Source: Dryocosmus kuriphilus (taxonomy: Eukaryota > Arthropoda > Insecta > Hymenoptera > Cynipidae). From it: 64,000 bases of DNA. The DNA is taken from NCBI GenBank assembly GCA_038277395.1, contig CM076197.1, positions 98,239,442-98,303,441 on the forward strand, given 5' to 3'. Position numbers and translations under genes: made by a program. The notes below the pieces were generated by a model. It made no database searches, was not told the DNA's origin, and saw only the letters and a program-made list of their open reading frames with translations. Of this stretch, positions 47,986 to 58,050 are shown piece after piece (position 1 is the stretch's first letter; the number at the start of each line of letters is the position of its first letter).

Positions 47986-48579
47986 AGAGCGGCTTAAGGA
48001 GTCGCCACATATAAAAAATCGTCGGAAAATTTCGTTACGTAATACATCGATGATCCTTAACGTATTTCAAGAGGTTTCTACGGATTTAATCAAAAATATG
48101 AAATATAGTGAACGTGAATGATGGCACTTAAAAAAACTAGATTTATTAAAACAAATAAAAATTCTTTGCGAAGTTTTGTGGCTTATTAATAATAATAATG
48201 TGAACTGAAAAGAGTTTACAGATTTTTAAAGGGAACCTCTTTATTATTTTAATGTCTATTGAAATATAATTAACATTTAAAACATTTTCTATTCAAAAAA
48301 CAAACTGTCTAAACATTTTGGGAATGTAAAATGATGTATTAAAAATTATTAAAAAGTGACGTCAAGGTAACGCGTTACTTTTCTTCAGAAACGCGTTTTA
48401 ACGGTAATGCGTTACTTGTGTTTCTACGTATCAAACACTGGTTATAAGCGCGGCAACGTAAACAGAGAGCGAAACAAATCGCATCGAGCACCAATCAGGC
48501 TCGAGAGTGGGGGAATTTCGATTCCAAGAAAATTGCTCCCCTACGGTCCCGAACGCGGCAAGGTAAATAGAGGCGACTG

Positions 48580-48935
48580 TATCTATTGTCGTTAAAAAAG
48601 GTGAGAAGGTGAACTTTTTTTAAAAAAAGGTGTTAAATAGGTGACAAAAAAATGTTTTATAGGTTAAATAAGCATGTAAATCAATGTTTATTAACATTTT
48701 ATTAGTAGTTAATATACGGAGAATTCGAAAAAATGGAAAATATGAAAAATGGCTATTCAGCATTAACAAAAATTATGGCAAATGGTTATTCGGCAATATA
48801 AAAATGAGAACAAAGGATAATTCGGAAAAATGTAAATTAGAGCAAATTGTTATTCTAAAAATGAACTTAAACTATTAAATTTTTAGTCGACGATTCTTTT
48901 TCCGTTGGTTGAAAATTCAACTGTTTTATTAAAAA
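48580..48935. other. Short AT-rich gap, target of two insertions
   Basis: The stretch includes AATAGGTGACAAAAAAATG near 48,637, which resembles AAATAGGTGACAAAATTTAA at ~58,400. It ends in GTTGGTTGAAAATTCAACTG, the first unit of the minisatellite that continues at 55,414. No gene. Confidence 0.5.
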
Positions 48936-49409
48936 CACTGGTTTACAAAAAAAAAAAAAAGGTGATTACTATTTGACCAGAACGGACTTCCGGTGGGGAT
49001 CGCGAGCAGCTAGCACGCATGCGAGATCGGGCGCTAAGAAAATCGAGTTTCTCGTAGTTTTTCGGTACATACGGTCTATGGTGCATTGGATCTGGATTAA
49101 GTGAAGGTGATTACATATGAGTGGGTATTATTAGTGAGTGGGGTGACTTGTGGGACTATATTTTTAGAAAGGAAACTGAAGGGATGGGGGACAGTGAGGT
49201 TAGGAAGATTGACGGAAAAGATGGCGACCAGGACGGATTGTCACCGTCATCACCGGAAACAGGGCGACCTGCAGCGCCACCTTTTTCCGAACATGAACAG
49301 AGTGGGGAAGTACTACTGAGAAAGGAAGCAGCAGAGACGGAGAAGGGAGATGATTGATCGATCGATAAGAGCGACTGGACACGGTTAGTTCCATATTAAT
49401 GACCAATCA

Positions 49410-49901
49410 GTGTTCAAGGCCTCAAACAAATTGCAGAGATCTCCAGTAGGCAGAACGACAATGGGGAAAAAGGGAATACCGGAAGGAAAATATAACTCAA
49501 ACGAAGAAGGACCATTGATGGCAGAAGCAGAAGCAGGAGATTGGAATGCGAGGGAGTCACCGGGGGAAGCAGAAGATAGAGAAGCCGAGGGAAACAGAAG
49601 GAGCAACGCAGAGCAGGAGGTAATAAGCGGCGTACTCACGAAACAGTGGAACGAAGTGGTAACAGGAATTCTTAACGACTGGTGGGACTCAAGAGTGCAG
49701 AAGGAAATTAACAACTCCAAAATGCAAGTGGGAGAACTCAAAAGAGAAATAGAGGAACGAACGGGGAAAGAAGCGGCCGCTGTTTCGGCTCTTAAAAAAG
49801 CGAGAGAACGTGAGAGGGAACTCGCTGAAGAGCTGTCAGTTACGAAAGAAGAATTGGCGAGAGTAAGGTACGAGCAGCTGATGAGGATTTACATCAAATG
49901 A
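49410..49901 (+). CDS. LINE ORF1a, coiled-coil protein
   Basis: This ORF has 163 codons from ATG 49410. The N-terminal half is low-complexity and acidic. The C-terminal half (about residues 75-155) is rich in E, K, R and A with a heptad-like pattern (KREIEERTGKEAAAVSALKK, ELAEELSVTKEELARVR), so a coiled coil is likely, as in many ORF1 proteins that trimerise and bind the element RNA. Its stop overlaps the next start in ATGA (49898-49901). That may be a genuine reinitiation arrangement or may reflect a frameshift that split a longer ORF1. An upstream short frame (49101-49319/49357) looks non-coding. Confidence 0.65.
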   Translation: MFKASNKLQRSPVGRTTMGKKGIPEGKYNSNEEGPLMAEAEAGDWNARESPGEAEDREAEGNRRSNAEQEVISGVLTKQWNEVVTGILNDWWDSRVQKEINNSKMQVGELKREIEERTGKEAAAVSALKKARERERELAEELSVTKEELARVRYEQLMRIYIK

Positions 49902-50632
49902 AGGAAAAAGAGGGGAAGTTTCCACAGAGAAGGAAGGACAGGAATGGGAGTATTGATAAGAACAGAAGCAGAGACAGCTCGAGACAGAGTTGGGAAGGAG
50001 AAGAGACATGCCGATTTGACCGTGCCCGATCAGAGTCTCGACAAAGAAACGGAGATAATCAGAATGAAAATAGGAGCGAGCAAAAGTTACCGGAGAAGCT
50101 TGGTAGGGGCGAGCTGGAGTATGAACTTAAGGAAAGACGGAAGAGAAGGAACAGTGTTATAGTGCGAGGCTTTCGGTCCAGAGGAAGAGATCTGGGAGAG
50201 GAAATAAGAACGACGCCAAGGGACTTGACAGGGGTTAAAATTGCGATTAAAAATCTAAGACATATAGCCGGGGGAGTTTTGATTATACTGGATTCATGGG
50301 GGACAAAAAGACGATTAATGGCCAATAAACACAGACTCGGTGGGACAAGAATCTTTGTCGACGATGACCTGACATGTAGAGAGATGGAGATTCAGGATTG
50401 GATTCAAAGCAAAGTTTGGGAAGCAAGGAGGAGCGGGGATAAATCTAGCGCCAGCTATATGAGTTGGGCAATTAACGATAGCATATTTACATGGAGCGAG
50501 GAAGAAGGAAGGGTGAAGAAGAAGCCCTTTCGTGCAAGAAGAGGGGGGGAGAGGTGGCGAGTGGGGTTATTAAAGGTGTTGTGTGGAATCTTGCGGGGGG
50601 CAGAAAGGTCAAAGGAGTGTGGAGTTTCTTAA
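49898..50632 (+). CDS. LINE ORF1b, RRM-like RNA-binding protein
   Basis: This ORF has 244 codons. The first ~80 residues are highly basic and rich in S, R and N. About residues 85-165 read RRKRRNSVIVRGFRSRGRDL, then IAGGVLIILDSWGTKRRLMA, then GTRIFVDDDLTCREMEIQDW. This is the layout of L1-like ORF1p RRM and C-terminal domains (N-x-I-x-x-G near the start; I-x-x-D-L-T near the end). The function inferred is binding of the retrotransposon RNA. It is in the -1 frame relative to ORF1a and overlaps ORF2 by 142 nt, and its last ~50 codons past 50,480 may not be used. Confidence 0.65.
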   Translation: MKEKEGKFPQRRKDRNGSIDKNRSRDSSRQSWEGEETCRFDRARSESRQRNGDNQNENRSEQKLPEKLGRGELEYELKERRKRRNSVIVRGFRSRGRDLGEEIRTTPRDLTGVKIAIKNLRHIAGGVLIILDSWGTKRRLMANKHRLGGTRIFVDDDLTCREMEIQDWIQSKVWEARRSGDKSSASYMSWAINDSIFTWSEEEGRVKKKPFRARRGGERWRVGLLKVLCGILRGAERSKECGVS

Positions 50633-53600
50633 ACTCCTTTGATATAGTGATAGTGCAAGAGACGTGGGTCGAGAAGAGCAGAGAGGACGTTCTTTTGGAG
50701 TCACTGGATAAGGATTTTATGTGGATTACCAAAGCTGCGGTAAGAAAGAAAAAGAAGGGTAGAGCTATGGGGGGTCAACTTATTGGAGTGCGTAAAAATG
50801 TATGTGGGAATGTGAAAATGTATGAGTGGGAGTTTGGAATTGTGATCAGCGCAGATCGTCTGGGCAACTGGGGGAAAAAAGTGAATATTGTAACTATTTA
50901 TAATAACGTAGGGGTTAAAAGGGCGACGAATAAGATGAGAGAAGTTATAGAAAAAATGCAGGAGAGGGGTGAGAAAGTAGTCATTTTGGGGGACTGGAAT
51001 GCGAGGATTGGGGAGGAGACAGGCGGGGGCATAATAGACACATACTTTGCTAGAAACTATTATGGAACTAGGGAATCCGAAGACAAAATTGTGAACGTGG
51101 AAGGAACCAAATTGTTAAGCTTTTGTGAAGAAATGGGGCTAATTATTATGAATGGGAGGATTGGTAACGACCGTAAAGGAAAGTGGACGCATCTCGGGGA
51201 GGACGAGGGTTCGGTTATCGACTACATAATTGAGTCTGAGGGAATCGGAGATTCGGATATAAAAGATATCGAGGTGATAACGAGAATGGAATCAGACCAT
51301 TTTCCGGTGACCTTCAAGATAGCTGGGACGGGGGAACTGGGGAAAGGTGCCAAAAAGAATACCAGAAGGAAAAGAGGACAGAGGGAGGGAACAGAAATAG
51401 AAGGACAGCAAGCACCTTATAGATTACTGTGGGACGACAGCAAGAGCAAGGAATATAGGGAAAACATGGAAGAAGTTGGAAAGGAAATAATAACGGAAAA
51501 CGAAGGGGAGTGGGAAGATAGGTGGGACCGACTAATAGAGAATATAAAAAAAGTAGCAGGAAGGGTTGGCATGGCTAGAAAGCAGAAGACGAAAAGAACA
51601 GGAGAGGGAGAAAGGGAAAGGGAATTTAAGGGAAGAGGTGAGGAGGAAAAGAAATTGATGAAGAATGTTTTCAAACACTTAAAAAAATATTTGAAGACGA
51701 AAGGGAACAGAGAACGGGAGGACTATAAAGCGAGTAGGAGGGAACTGAAGAAATACCGCAGAGAAAGAAATAATCGGGAAAGGAAACAGAAATGGGATAA
51801 GGTAAGGAATAGTAAAAATATGGGAGATTTTTGGGGGGCAATAGGCGAGTTCAGGCCGAAACGGAGATTTAGAGGGAATGGAATCAAAAAGGTTCAGTGG
51901 GAGAAGCATTTCAAAAAACTCTTGGGAGGCCAGGATACTAAATTAGAAAATCCAAGAACGCATGAGGGACTAGACGAGATCGAAAAAACGGACACGGCAC
52001 ATGGGGAAACAGGGAGGAGGCAGGAAGAGGGAGAAAATCAGATACTAGAATGGGATAAAGAGGATGTTAGGGGGGAGGGGGGCGATTTGGATTTGGAATT
52101 GGACTTGGAAATAAATAGGGAAATCACGTTTGAGGAGGTAGGGAAAGTAGTAGACAGATTGAAGAAAGGAAAAGCACCAGGCGAAGACGGCATTGCCATA
52201 GAATTTTTTAAATGGCTACCGAAAGTTTGGGCTTTAGAGGTACATAGGATACTGAATGGGTTCTGGATGGAAGGGAAATTGGCTCGCGGCTGGGAAAAAG
52301 CGCAGATATTTCCTATACATAAAGGGGGGAATGGAAGTGAAACGGGAAATTATAGAGGAGTCGCACTCCTAGATGCCGGGTACAAAATTCTAACAGCCAT
52401 CTTGGACGAAAGACTTAGAGGCTGGCTAGAAAAGGAAGGGAAGTATGAAGAAAGCCAGGCAGTGTTTAGGAGGGGAAGGGCTACTCGGGATCATGTGTGG
52501 GTCCTCAACTCGCTGATCAACAACAAACTGAAGGCAAAGGGTGGCAAGCTTTACGCGGCGTTCGTAGATCTCAAGAAAGCATTTGATACAGTGGATAGAG
52601 GGATATTGGTACAGAGATTACAGAAGATAGAGATTAAAGGTAGAATGTTAGACATGATTAGAAAGATTTACAGCAAGACATTAAATGAGGTTATTACAAG
52701 TGAAGGGATCTCAAAATCCTTTTTTACAAACAGGGGCGTGAGGCAAGGGTGTCCACTCAGTCCAACCTTGTTCAATATACTTATAGGAGATGTGGATGAG
52801 GCTTGGGAAAAAGGAAACGTAGGAGGGACAGTAATAGGAGGAACCAAAGTTTTCGGACTTAAATTTGCGGACGATATAGCCTTGGTGGCGGACCATGCAG
52901 AGGGGCTCACGGAAATGCTAAAAAATCTAGAGAGGTATGTCGAAAAGAATAAATTGGAAATTAACGGAAATAAGACCAAGGTAATGATATTCAGGAAAGG
53001 GGGAAGAAGGGCACAAGGGGAGAGATGGGAAGTGGGGGGGCAAAGAATTGGAAGTAGTGAATAGTTTCAAGTATTTGGGATATTGGTTCTCGACGGGAGG
53101 AACTTGCACAAAACACACGGAGAAAATAGCGGGGAAAGCAAAAATTGCTGCAAATGCAGCATGGGGTGTTCTCAAGAGAGCAAGAATGAATAGGTTGAGT
53201 AAAAGTTTGTATCTGATGGACACGTTGGTGAAAGCAGGAGGAATGTACGGCGTAGAAATTTGGGGCTGGGCCAGGAGAGAGCCAATAGAGAGAAAATGCA
53301 CGGTAGGTTTGTCAAAATGACAATGGGTGTTGACGCATCAACTCCAGGCTACATCTGGAGAATGGAGGCAGGACGGCAGAGCTTAGAGATCGAGGCCCGA
53401 GCTCGAGCAGGAAAATACCTTATGAGAATTTGCGAAATGGAGAATGAGAGATGGCCAAAAATCTGCTTGAGGGAAGAGTTGAGGGGAATAAAGAACAAAA
53501 ATCCTTCGAATTGGGGCAAAACATTCGAGAAAGCTTGCCGGGATGTAGGGGACGGAGTGACAGCCGAGTTGCTGTGGAAAGGGGGGCGAGAAGAGGAGGT

Positions 53601-53979
53601 CAAAAAGAACTTAGAGAAAGGAATTGAGACGATTCTCGCACAGGAAATACAGGGAGATTGGGGGAGAATAGACAGGTCGTCGTATTGTAGCGGGTATAAA
53701 AGTTGGAAATTGCAATTGGGAAGGGAGGCATACTGGGAGGATGAAAATATAAGTGTAAGCGATAAGGAGCAGTGGGCAAGATTAAGATGTGGAAATGTGG
53801 GGAAAGAGGGAAATAAAGGATACGAAAACACAATATGCAGACTATGCAAACAAGGAGAGGAAAACATTTTCCATGTATGGAAATGTGAAGGGGCTAGTCA
53901 GATATTAGGGAAAAAATGCGCGGAAGGGGTGAAAGATTGGATAAACGGGAAGAAGGGGAGGGATTTTGAAGAATTATGA
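50491..53979 (+). pseudogene. LINE ORF2: APE endonuclease and reverse transcriptase, two compensating frameshifts
   Basis: From ATG 50491 the frame is open for 857 codons. The endonuclease shows WNLAGG, QETW, GDWNARIG, DYIIESEG and SDHFPVTFK. A long basic linker follows. The RT shows GKAPGEDGIAIEFFK, PIHKGG, NYRGVALL, FVDLKKAFDTVD, GVRQGCPLSPTLFN and the catalytic FADD (52864-52875). A G-run at about 53,034-53,040 then shifts the frame. The shifted stretch 53048-53290 continues the protein (NSFKYLGYWFSTGG, YGVEIWGW), and a second indel near 53,285 restores the original frame to the TGA at 53977-53979. The C-terminus has VDASTPGYIWRMEAGR and a CxxC-x8-H-x3-C motif (CRLCKQGEENIFHVWKC). All catalytic residues are present. 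With two 1-nt changes as its only visible defects the copy is recent. No RNase H domain is seen. Confidence 0.9.
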
Positions 53980-54186
53980 ATCGAAACTTTAAGTGGAAAT
54001 CCGAACCTCGTCCTCTGCGAGTATGCTAGGGATTTTGAAAAAGGAGCAAGGCAGAAAGAAAGGGCAAGTGATTTATAGAATATCAGCGTTACAGCTTTCT
54101 AATTCTTTAAGTTGTTTTGTATTTTAATGTTAAGTTCTTAGATAAGAGGGTGCTAAAATGTAAAAACCGAAAGGTATACATGGATT

Positions 54187-54214
54187 GAATAAATATATAT
54201 ATATATATATATAT
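54187..54214 (+). repeat. (TA)n 3' tail of the LINE
   Basis: AATAAATATATATATATATAT ends the element right before the 3' target duplication. A dinucleotide tail instead of poly(A) is characteristic of some LINE clades. Confidence 0.8.
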
Positions 54215-55413
54215 TTTGACCAGAACACCTTATCCTTATGTATTTCAACGCGCTGAATTCAAATCCGAGCTCCATTTACCTCCAACGCATCAGGTTCAAG
54301 GTCATTTCAAGGTCCAATGCAGGAAAAGCCGTTTACGAAACTTCAGAAACCTTTCTGGGGTTGCAGAATCCGATCCGAGATCGTTCAACCACTCAAAGTC
54401 AGCTAGAGGTCATTTTAATTGTTTCAGGACTAGGAGTTTTTCGAGTAAATCCTTGTTTCTTTTTTAAAAAGAATACAGACGCGTTCTGATTTAAGGTACC
54501 TATTAGAAGAAAAAAAAGCAAAGTATTAAGATTTTTTTGACGGCTTTTTTATTTGATCTGATCAACCAGATCCAAGTTCCTTCCACTTTTAAGTTGCACC
54601 TTCAAAGGTTTCAAGTCCGTATTCTCACTCCCTTGCTGGATTTCAGCAGCGACACATTTTTTAGATTCAATTTGCTAAACTCAAGTTTTTGAGAAAAATA
54701 AAATTGAGTGATTTCTTTTAAGAAAATTACATGTTGAATTACATTCTCGGCCTATTTCAGGGACACTTTTTCCCTGCCAAATTCCTTTTCCGTCAGAAAC
54801 TTTGATGTCATACTATCACAATTGGAATTGACTCGAGTTCAATTCCCACGCTTTTTTCGGGACCTCTATGCCATATTATATACGAAAATCTTATTAATGA
54901 GCCTGAAGCTCCACTTTTTGGATTCCCATTTAGAGAATTTTCCAGAAAATCTGGGGAATTATAGTGAAGAACAAGGTGAAAGATTCCACCAAGATATAAA
55001 GGAGATGGAAAGGCGTTATCAAGGATTTTGGTACGTTCATATAATATTAGATTACTGCTGGAATCTGAAGAGGGATACTTTAGTGACACATCATTATTTT
55101 TCCCTAAGCTTGAAACGTTTAGATTAACAGTATTTTATAACATGAATTTTCTGTTAGTTTGACCTAGATATGACCTTGAAATAACCTTAAACTGGCCTTC
55201 AGGGATCAAACGAACAACGGATTCGGACTCAGTAACCCCAAAAAGGCTTTTGAAGTTTATGGCACGGTTTTTCTTGTATTTGACCTTAAAAATGACCTTA
55301 AACCTGACGTGATGGAGGTAAACAGACCTCGGATTCCTATTCAGGGCGTCAAAATACATAAGATTAAAGTGGTCTGGTACAATAGTAATCACTTTTTTTT
55401 TTGTAAAACAGTG

Positions 55414-58050
55414 AAATTTGCCTGTTTAAGTTAAAAATTAAACTATTCCGTTGAAAAGTAACTTTCTGCTGTTGAAAGGATATATATTTTTGACTAAAAA
55501 TTCATTTATTTATTTGAAAATGTCCCATTTTTGTTTGAATTTTTATATTTTTTTGCTTAAAAATTCAACTATTACATTTTTGGTTTTGAGAATTCATCTT
55601 TATCGATTGAAAATTCAATGACTTTGTAGAAAATTCATCACTTTCGGGTGAAAATTCAATTGTTACATCCTTGGTCGAAAATGATTTTTTGTTGATGTTA
55701 GAAATTCAAATAATTTATTAAAAATTCGTATTTTTCAGTTAAAATATTCCATTGAAAATTAACTTTTATTGTTAACAGCCACTTTTTATTGAAAATTCCT
55801 TTATATGTTTGAAAGTAAAAATGGTTTATTTGTTTAATATACAACTATTACATTTTTATTACATTTTATTATTCGAATGAATCGTAAAAATTTCGAATTT
55901 TCGGAGTTTGTGTTTAAAATTCAACAATTTTGTAAATATCCATTTTCGGTTGAAACTTCAACTGTCTGGCTGAAAATCAGTTTTTTTGTTGTTAAAAATT
56001 CATCTTTCTTGGCTGCAAATTCAACAGGATTATTGGAAATTTCTTTTTTCGGTTCATAATTCAACTATTTTCGGTTGAAAACTCTTTTTTTGGTTTAAGT
56101 CAATTATAATGTTTTTGCTTGCGAATTCATCGTTTTTAGTAGAAAAAGTCACTGTTTTGTTCAAAGTTGGTCGTTTTTTAGTCAAAATTGTTGTTGAAAG
56201 TATAACTATTTTAAAATTAAAAAATTTTGTTGTTGTTAATTTAACTTTTTTAAAATTAAAAATTCGAATATTTTGGTTGAAATTTCAACTGTTACATTTT
56301 TTGTGAAAAAATTAGGAATTCGTATATGTTTTTAAAAATGTCTTTTGTTTGATTGATAATAATTGTAATACTTTTTATTGTTAATTGATGTTTCTTCGAT
56401 GAAAAATTCAAATATTTTGATTGAAAAGGAATTTTTTTTTTTTTGCTTGAAAGCTCAACTATTTTTGGTTAAAAATTAATCTTTTTTTTGTTGAAAATCA
56501 GCTGTTTTTTTATTGAAAATTCTTTTTTTTTGGGTTCATAATGCAATTGTTTTAGGTTGAAAAAGAATCCTTTTCGGTTCAAAAGTCAACTATAATGTTT
56601 TTGTTTGAGAATTCATCTTTTTAAATTGAAAATGCATCTATTTTTTTGAAAATGGCTTTTGTTTGATTGATAATAATTGGAATATTTTTTATTGTTATTT
56701 GATCTTTTTTTTTTGGTGAAAATTCAAATATTTTGATTAAAAAGCAATTTTTTTTTGGTTGAAAACACAACTATTTTTGGTTAAAAATTAATCTTTCTTA
56801 TGTAGAAAATAACTGTTTTCTTGAAAATCCCGTTTTTTGAGGTTAATAATTCAACTGCTTTAGGTTAAAAAAGAATCCTTTTTGGTTCAAAAGTCAACTA
56901 TAATGTTTTTGTTTGAGAATTCATCTTTTTCGATTGAAAATTCAACGATTTTGTTGAAAATTCATCACTTTCGGGTGAAAATTCAATTGTTACATCCTTG
57001 GTAGAAAATGATTTTTTTGTTGATGTTGGAAATTCAAATAATTTATTAAAAATTCGGATTTTTCAGTTAAAATATTCCGTTGAAAATGAATTTTTTATTG
57101 TTAATAACTACTTTTTATTGAAAATTCCTTTATATGTTTGAAAGTAAAAATTGTTTGTTTGTTAAATATTCAACAATAACATTTTTATTACATTTTATTA
57201 TTCGAATGAATCGTAAAAATTTCCAATTTTCGGAGTTTGTATTTAAAATTCACCAATTTTGCAAAACTTCATTTTTGGTTGAAACTTCAACTGTCTGGCT
57301 GAAAATCAGTTTTTTTGTTGTTAAAAATTCATCTTTCTTGGGTGGAAATTCAACAGTATTACTAAAAATTTCTTTATTCGGTTCATAATTCAACTATTAT
57401 CGGTTGAAAACTCTTTTTTGGTTGAAGTCAATTATAATGTTTTTGTTTCCGAATTCATCTTTTTAGTAGAAAAATTCACTGTTTTGTTCAAAGTTGGTCT
57501 TTTTTTAGTCAAAATTAAATTACACATTCGGTTGAAAATTCATTTTTTTTTTTGTTCAAAGTATAACTATTTCAAAATTAAAGAATTTTTTTGTTGATAA
57601 CTTAACTTTTTTAAAATTAAAAATTAAAATATTTTGTTTGAAATTTCAATTCATCTATGTTTATGAAAATTTCTTTTGTTTGATTGATAATAATTTTAAT
57701 ATTTTTTATTGATAATTGATCTCTTTTTGGTGAAAAATTCAAATGTTTTGATTGAAAAGGAATTTTTTTTGCTTGAAAACTCAACTATATTTTTGGTTAA
57801 GAATTAATCATTTTTATGTGTAAAATCAACTGTTTTATTGAAAATTCCTTTTTTTGAGTTGATAATTCAACTGTTTTAGGTTGAAAAAGAATACTTTTTG
57901 GTCCAAAAATCAACTATATGTTTTTCTTTGAGAATTCATCTTTTTAAATTGAAAATTCAACTATTTTCTTTTAAATTCGTTTTTTTATTTTGAAAATTCA
58001 ACTACTTTTTCTTTTAATTAATCTTTTTTTAAAAAAAAAATGCAATGCTT
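55414..58050. repeat. TTGAAAATTCAACTATTTT minisatellite with 1,327-bp higher-order repeat
   Basis: Short units of the type GGTTGAAAATTCAACTATTT and TTGAGAATTCATCTTTTT fill the tract. The word TACATCCTTGGT occurs at 55664 and 56991, and the surrounding several hundred base pairs repeat with it, giving a 1,327-bp period. The array starts to the left of the inserted element (about 48,905). ORFs within it are repeat translations. Confidence 0.85.

Larger units (their letters stand above)
42581..48440. mobile_element. Non-autonomous hAT-like element, 5.86 kb
   Basis: The ends CAGTGTTTGA (42581-42590) and TCAAACACTG (48431-48440) are perfect 10-bp inverted repeats. The flanks GTTATAAA (42573-42580) and GTTATAAG (48441-48448) form an 8-bp target duplication with one mismatch. 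CAGTG-type ends with an 8-bp duplication indicate the hAT superfamily. Inside each end lie palindromic AACGCGTTAC motifs (several within 42,590-42,655; 48,360-48,415), probable transposase-binding subterminal repeats. Another such block lies at 45,625-45,655. No hAT transposase is readable; the interior is repeat arrays. Confidence 0.8.
38199..48579. mobile_element. DNA transposon with ~1.1-kb inverted repeats and a DUF7869-like transposase, split by a hAT-like element
   Basis: The left end, CAGTCGCCTCTACTTACCTT (38199), is mirrored by AAGGTAAATAGAGGCGACTG (to 48579). TA precedes and follows, suggesting a TA target. After ~25 bp the arms diverge, then match again (GTTTCGCTCTCTATTTACGTTGCC at ~38,315 against its mirror at ~48,453), and 38,510-39,375 mirrors 41,645-42,545 almost throughout. 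The unique centre (39.4-41.6 kb) carries the transposase pseudogene. Removing the 5,860-bp insert and its duplicated 8 bp gives an element of 4,513 bp. The long arms and the nested copy are read directly; the superfamily is not certain. Confidence 0.85.
48984..54214 (+). mobile_element. Near full-length non-LTR retrotransposon (LINE) with 12-bp target duplication
   Basis: TTTGACCAGAAC stands immediately before (48972-48983) and after (54215-54226). The 5' end begins GGACTTCCGGTGGGGATCGC, and the 3' end is a (TA)n tail rather than poly(A). The coding layout is two ORF1-type frames, then an endonuclease/RT ORF. The element is far richer in G than the host DNA. The combination of APE endonuclease, RT and C-terminal CCHC without RNase H suggests the CR1/Jockey side of LINEs; the clade cannot be fixed by eye. 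Confidence 0.9.
48936..55413. mobile_element. Inverted-repeat element carrying the LINE in its left arm
   Basis: CACTGGTTTAC followed by A14 and GGTGATTACTATTTGACCAG (48936-48980) is mirrored by 55,371-55,413. The left arm resumes after the LINE (54,227 onward: TTATGTATTTCAACGCGCTG, TTTACCTCCA, AGGTTCAAGGTCATTT) and mirrors 55,140-55,370. Joining across the LINE gives arms of roughly 250 bp in an element of about 1.2 kb with no credible gene. Flanking A-runs hide any target duplication. Confidence 0.7.

Noticed and set aside
49385..53867. Long minus-strand ORFs rich in S, L, P and F
   Set aside because: They are antisense shadows of the purine-rich LINE coding strand.
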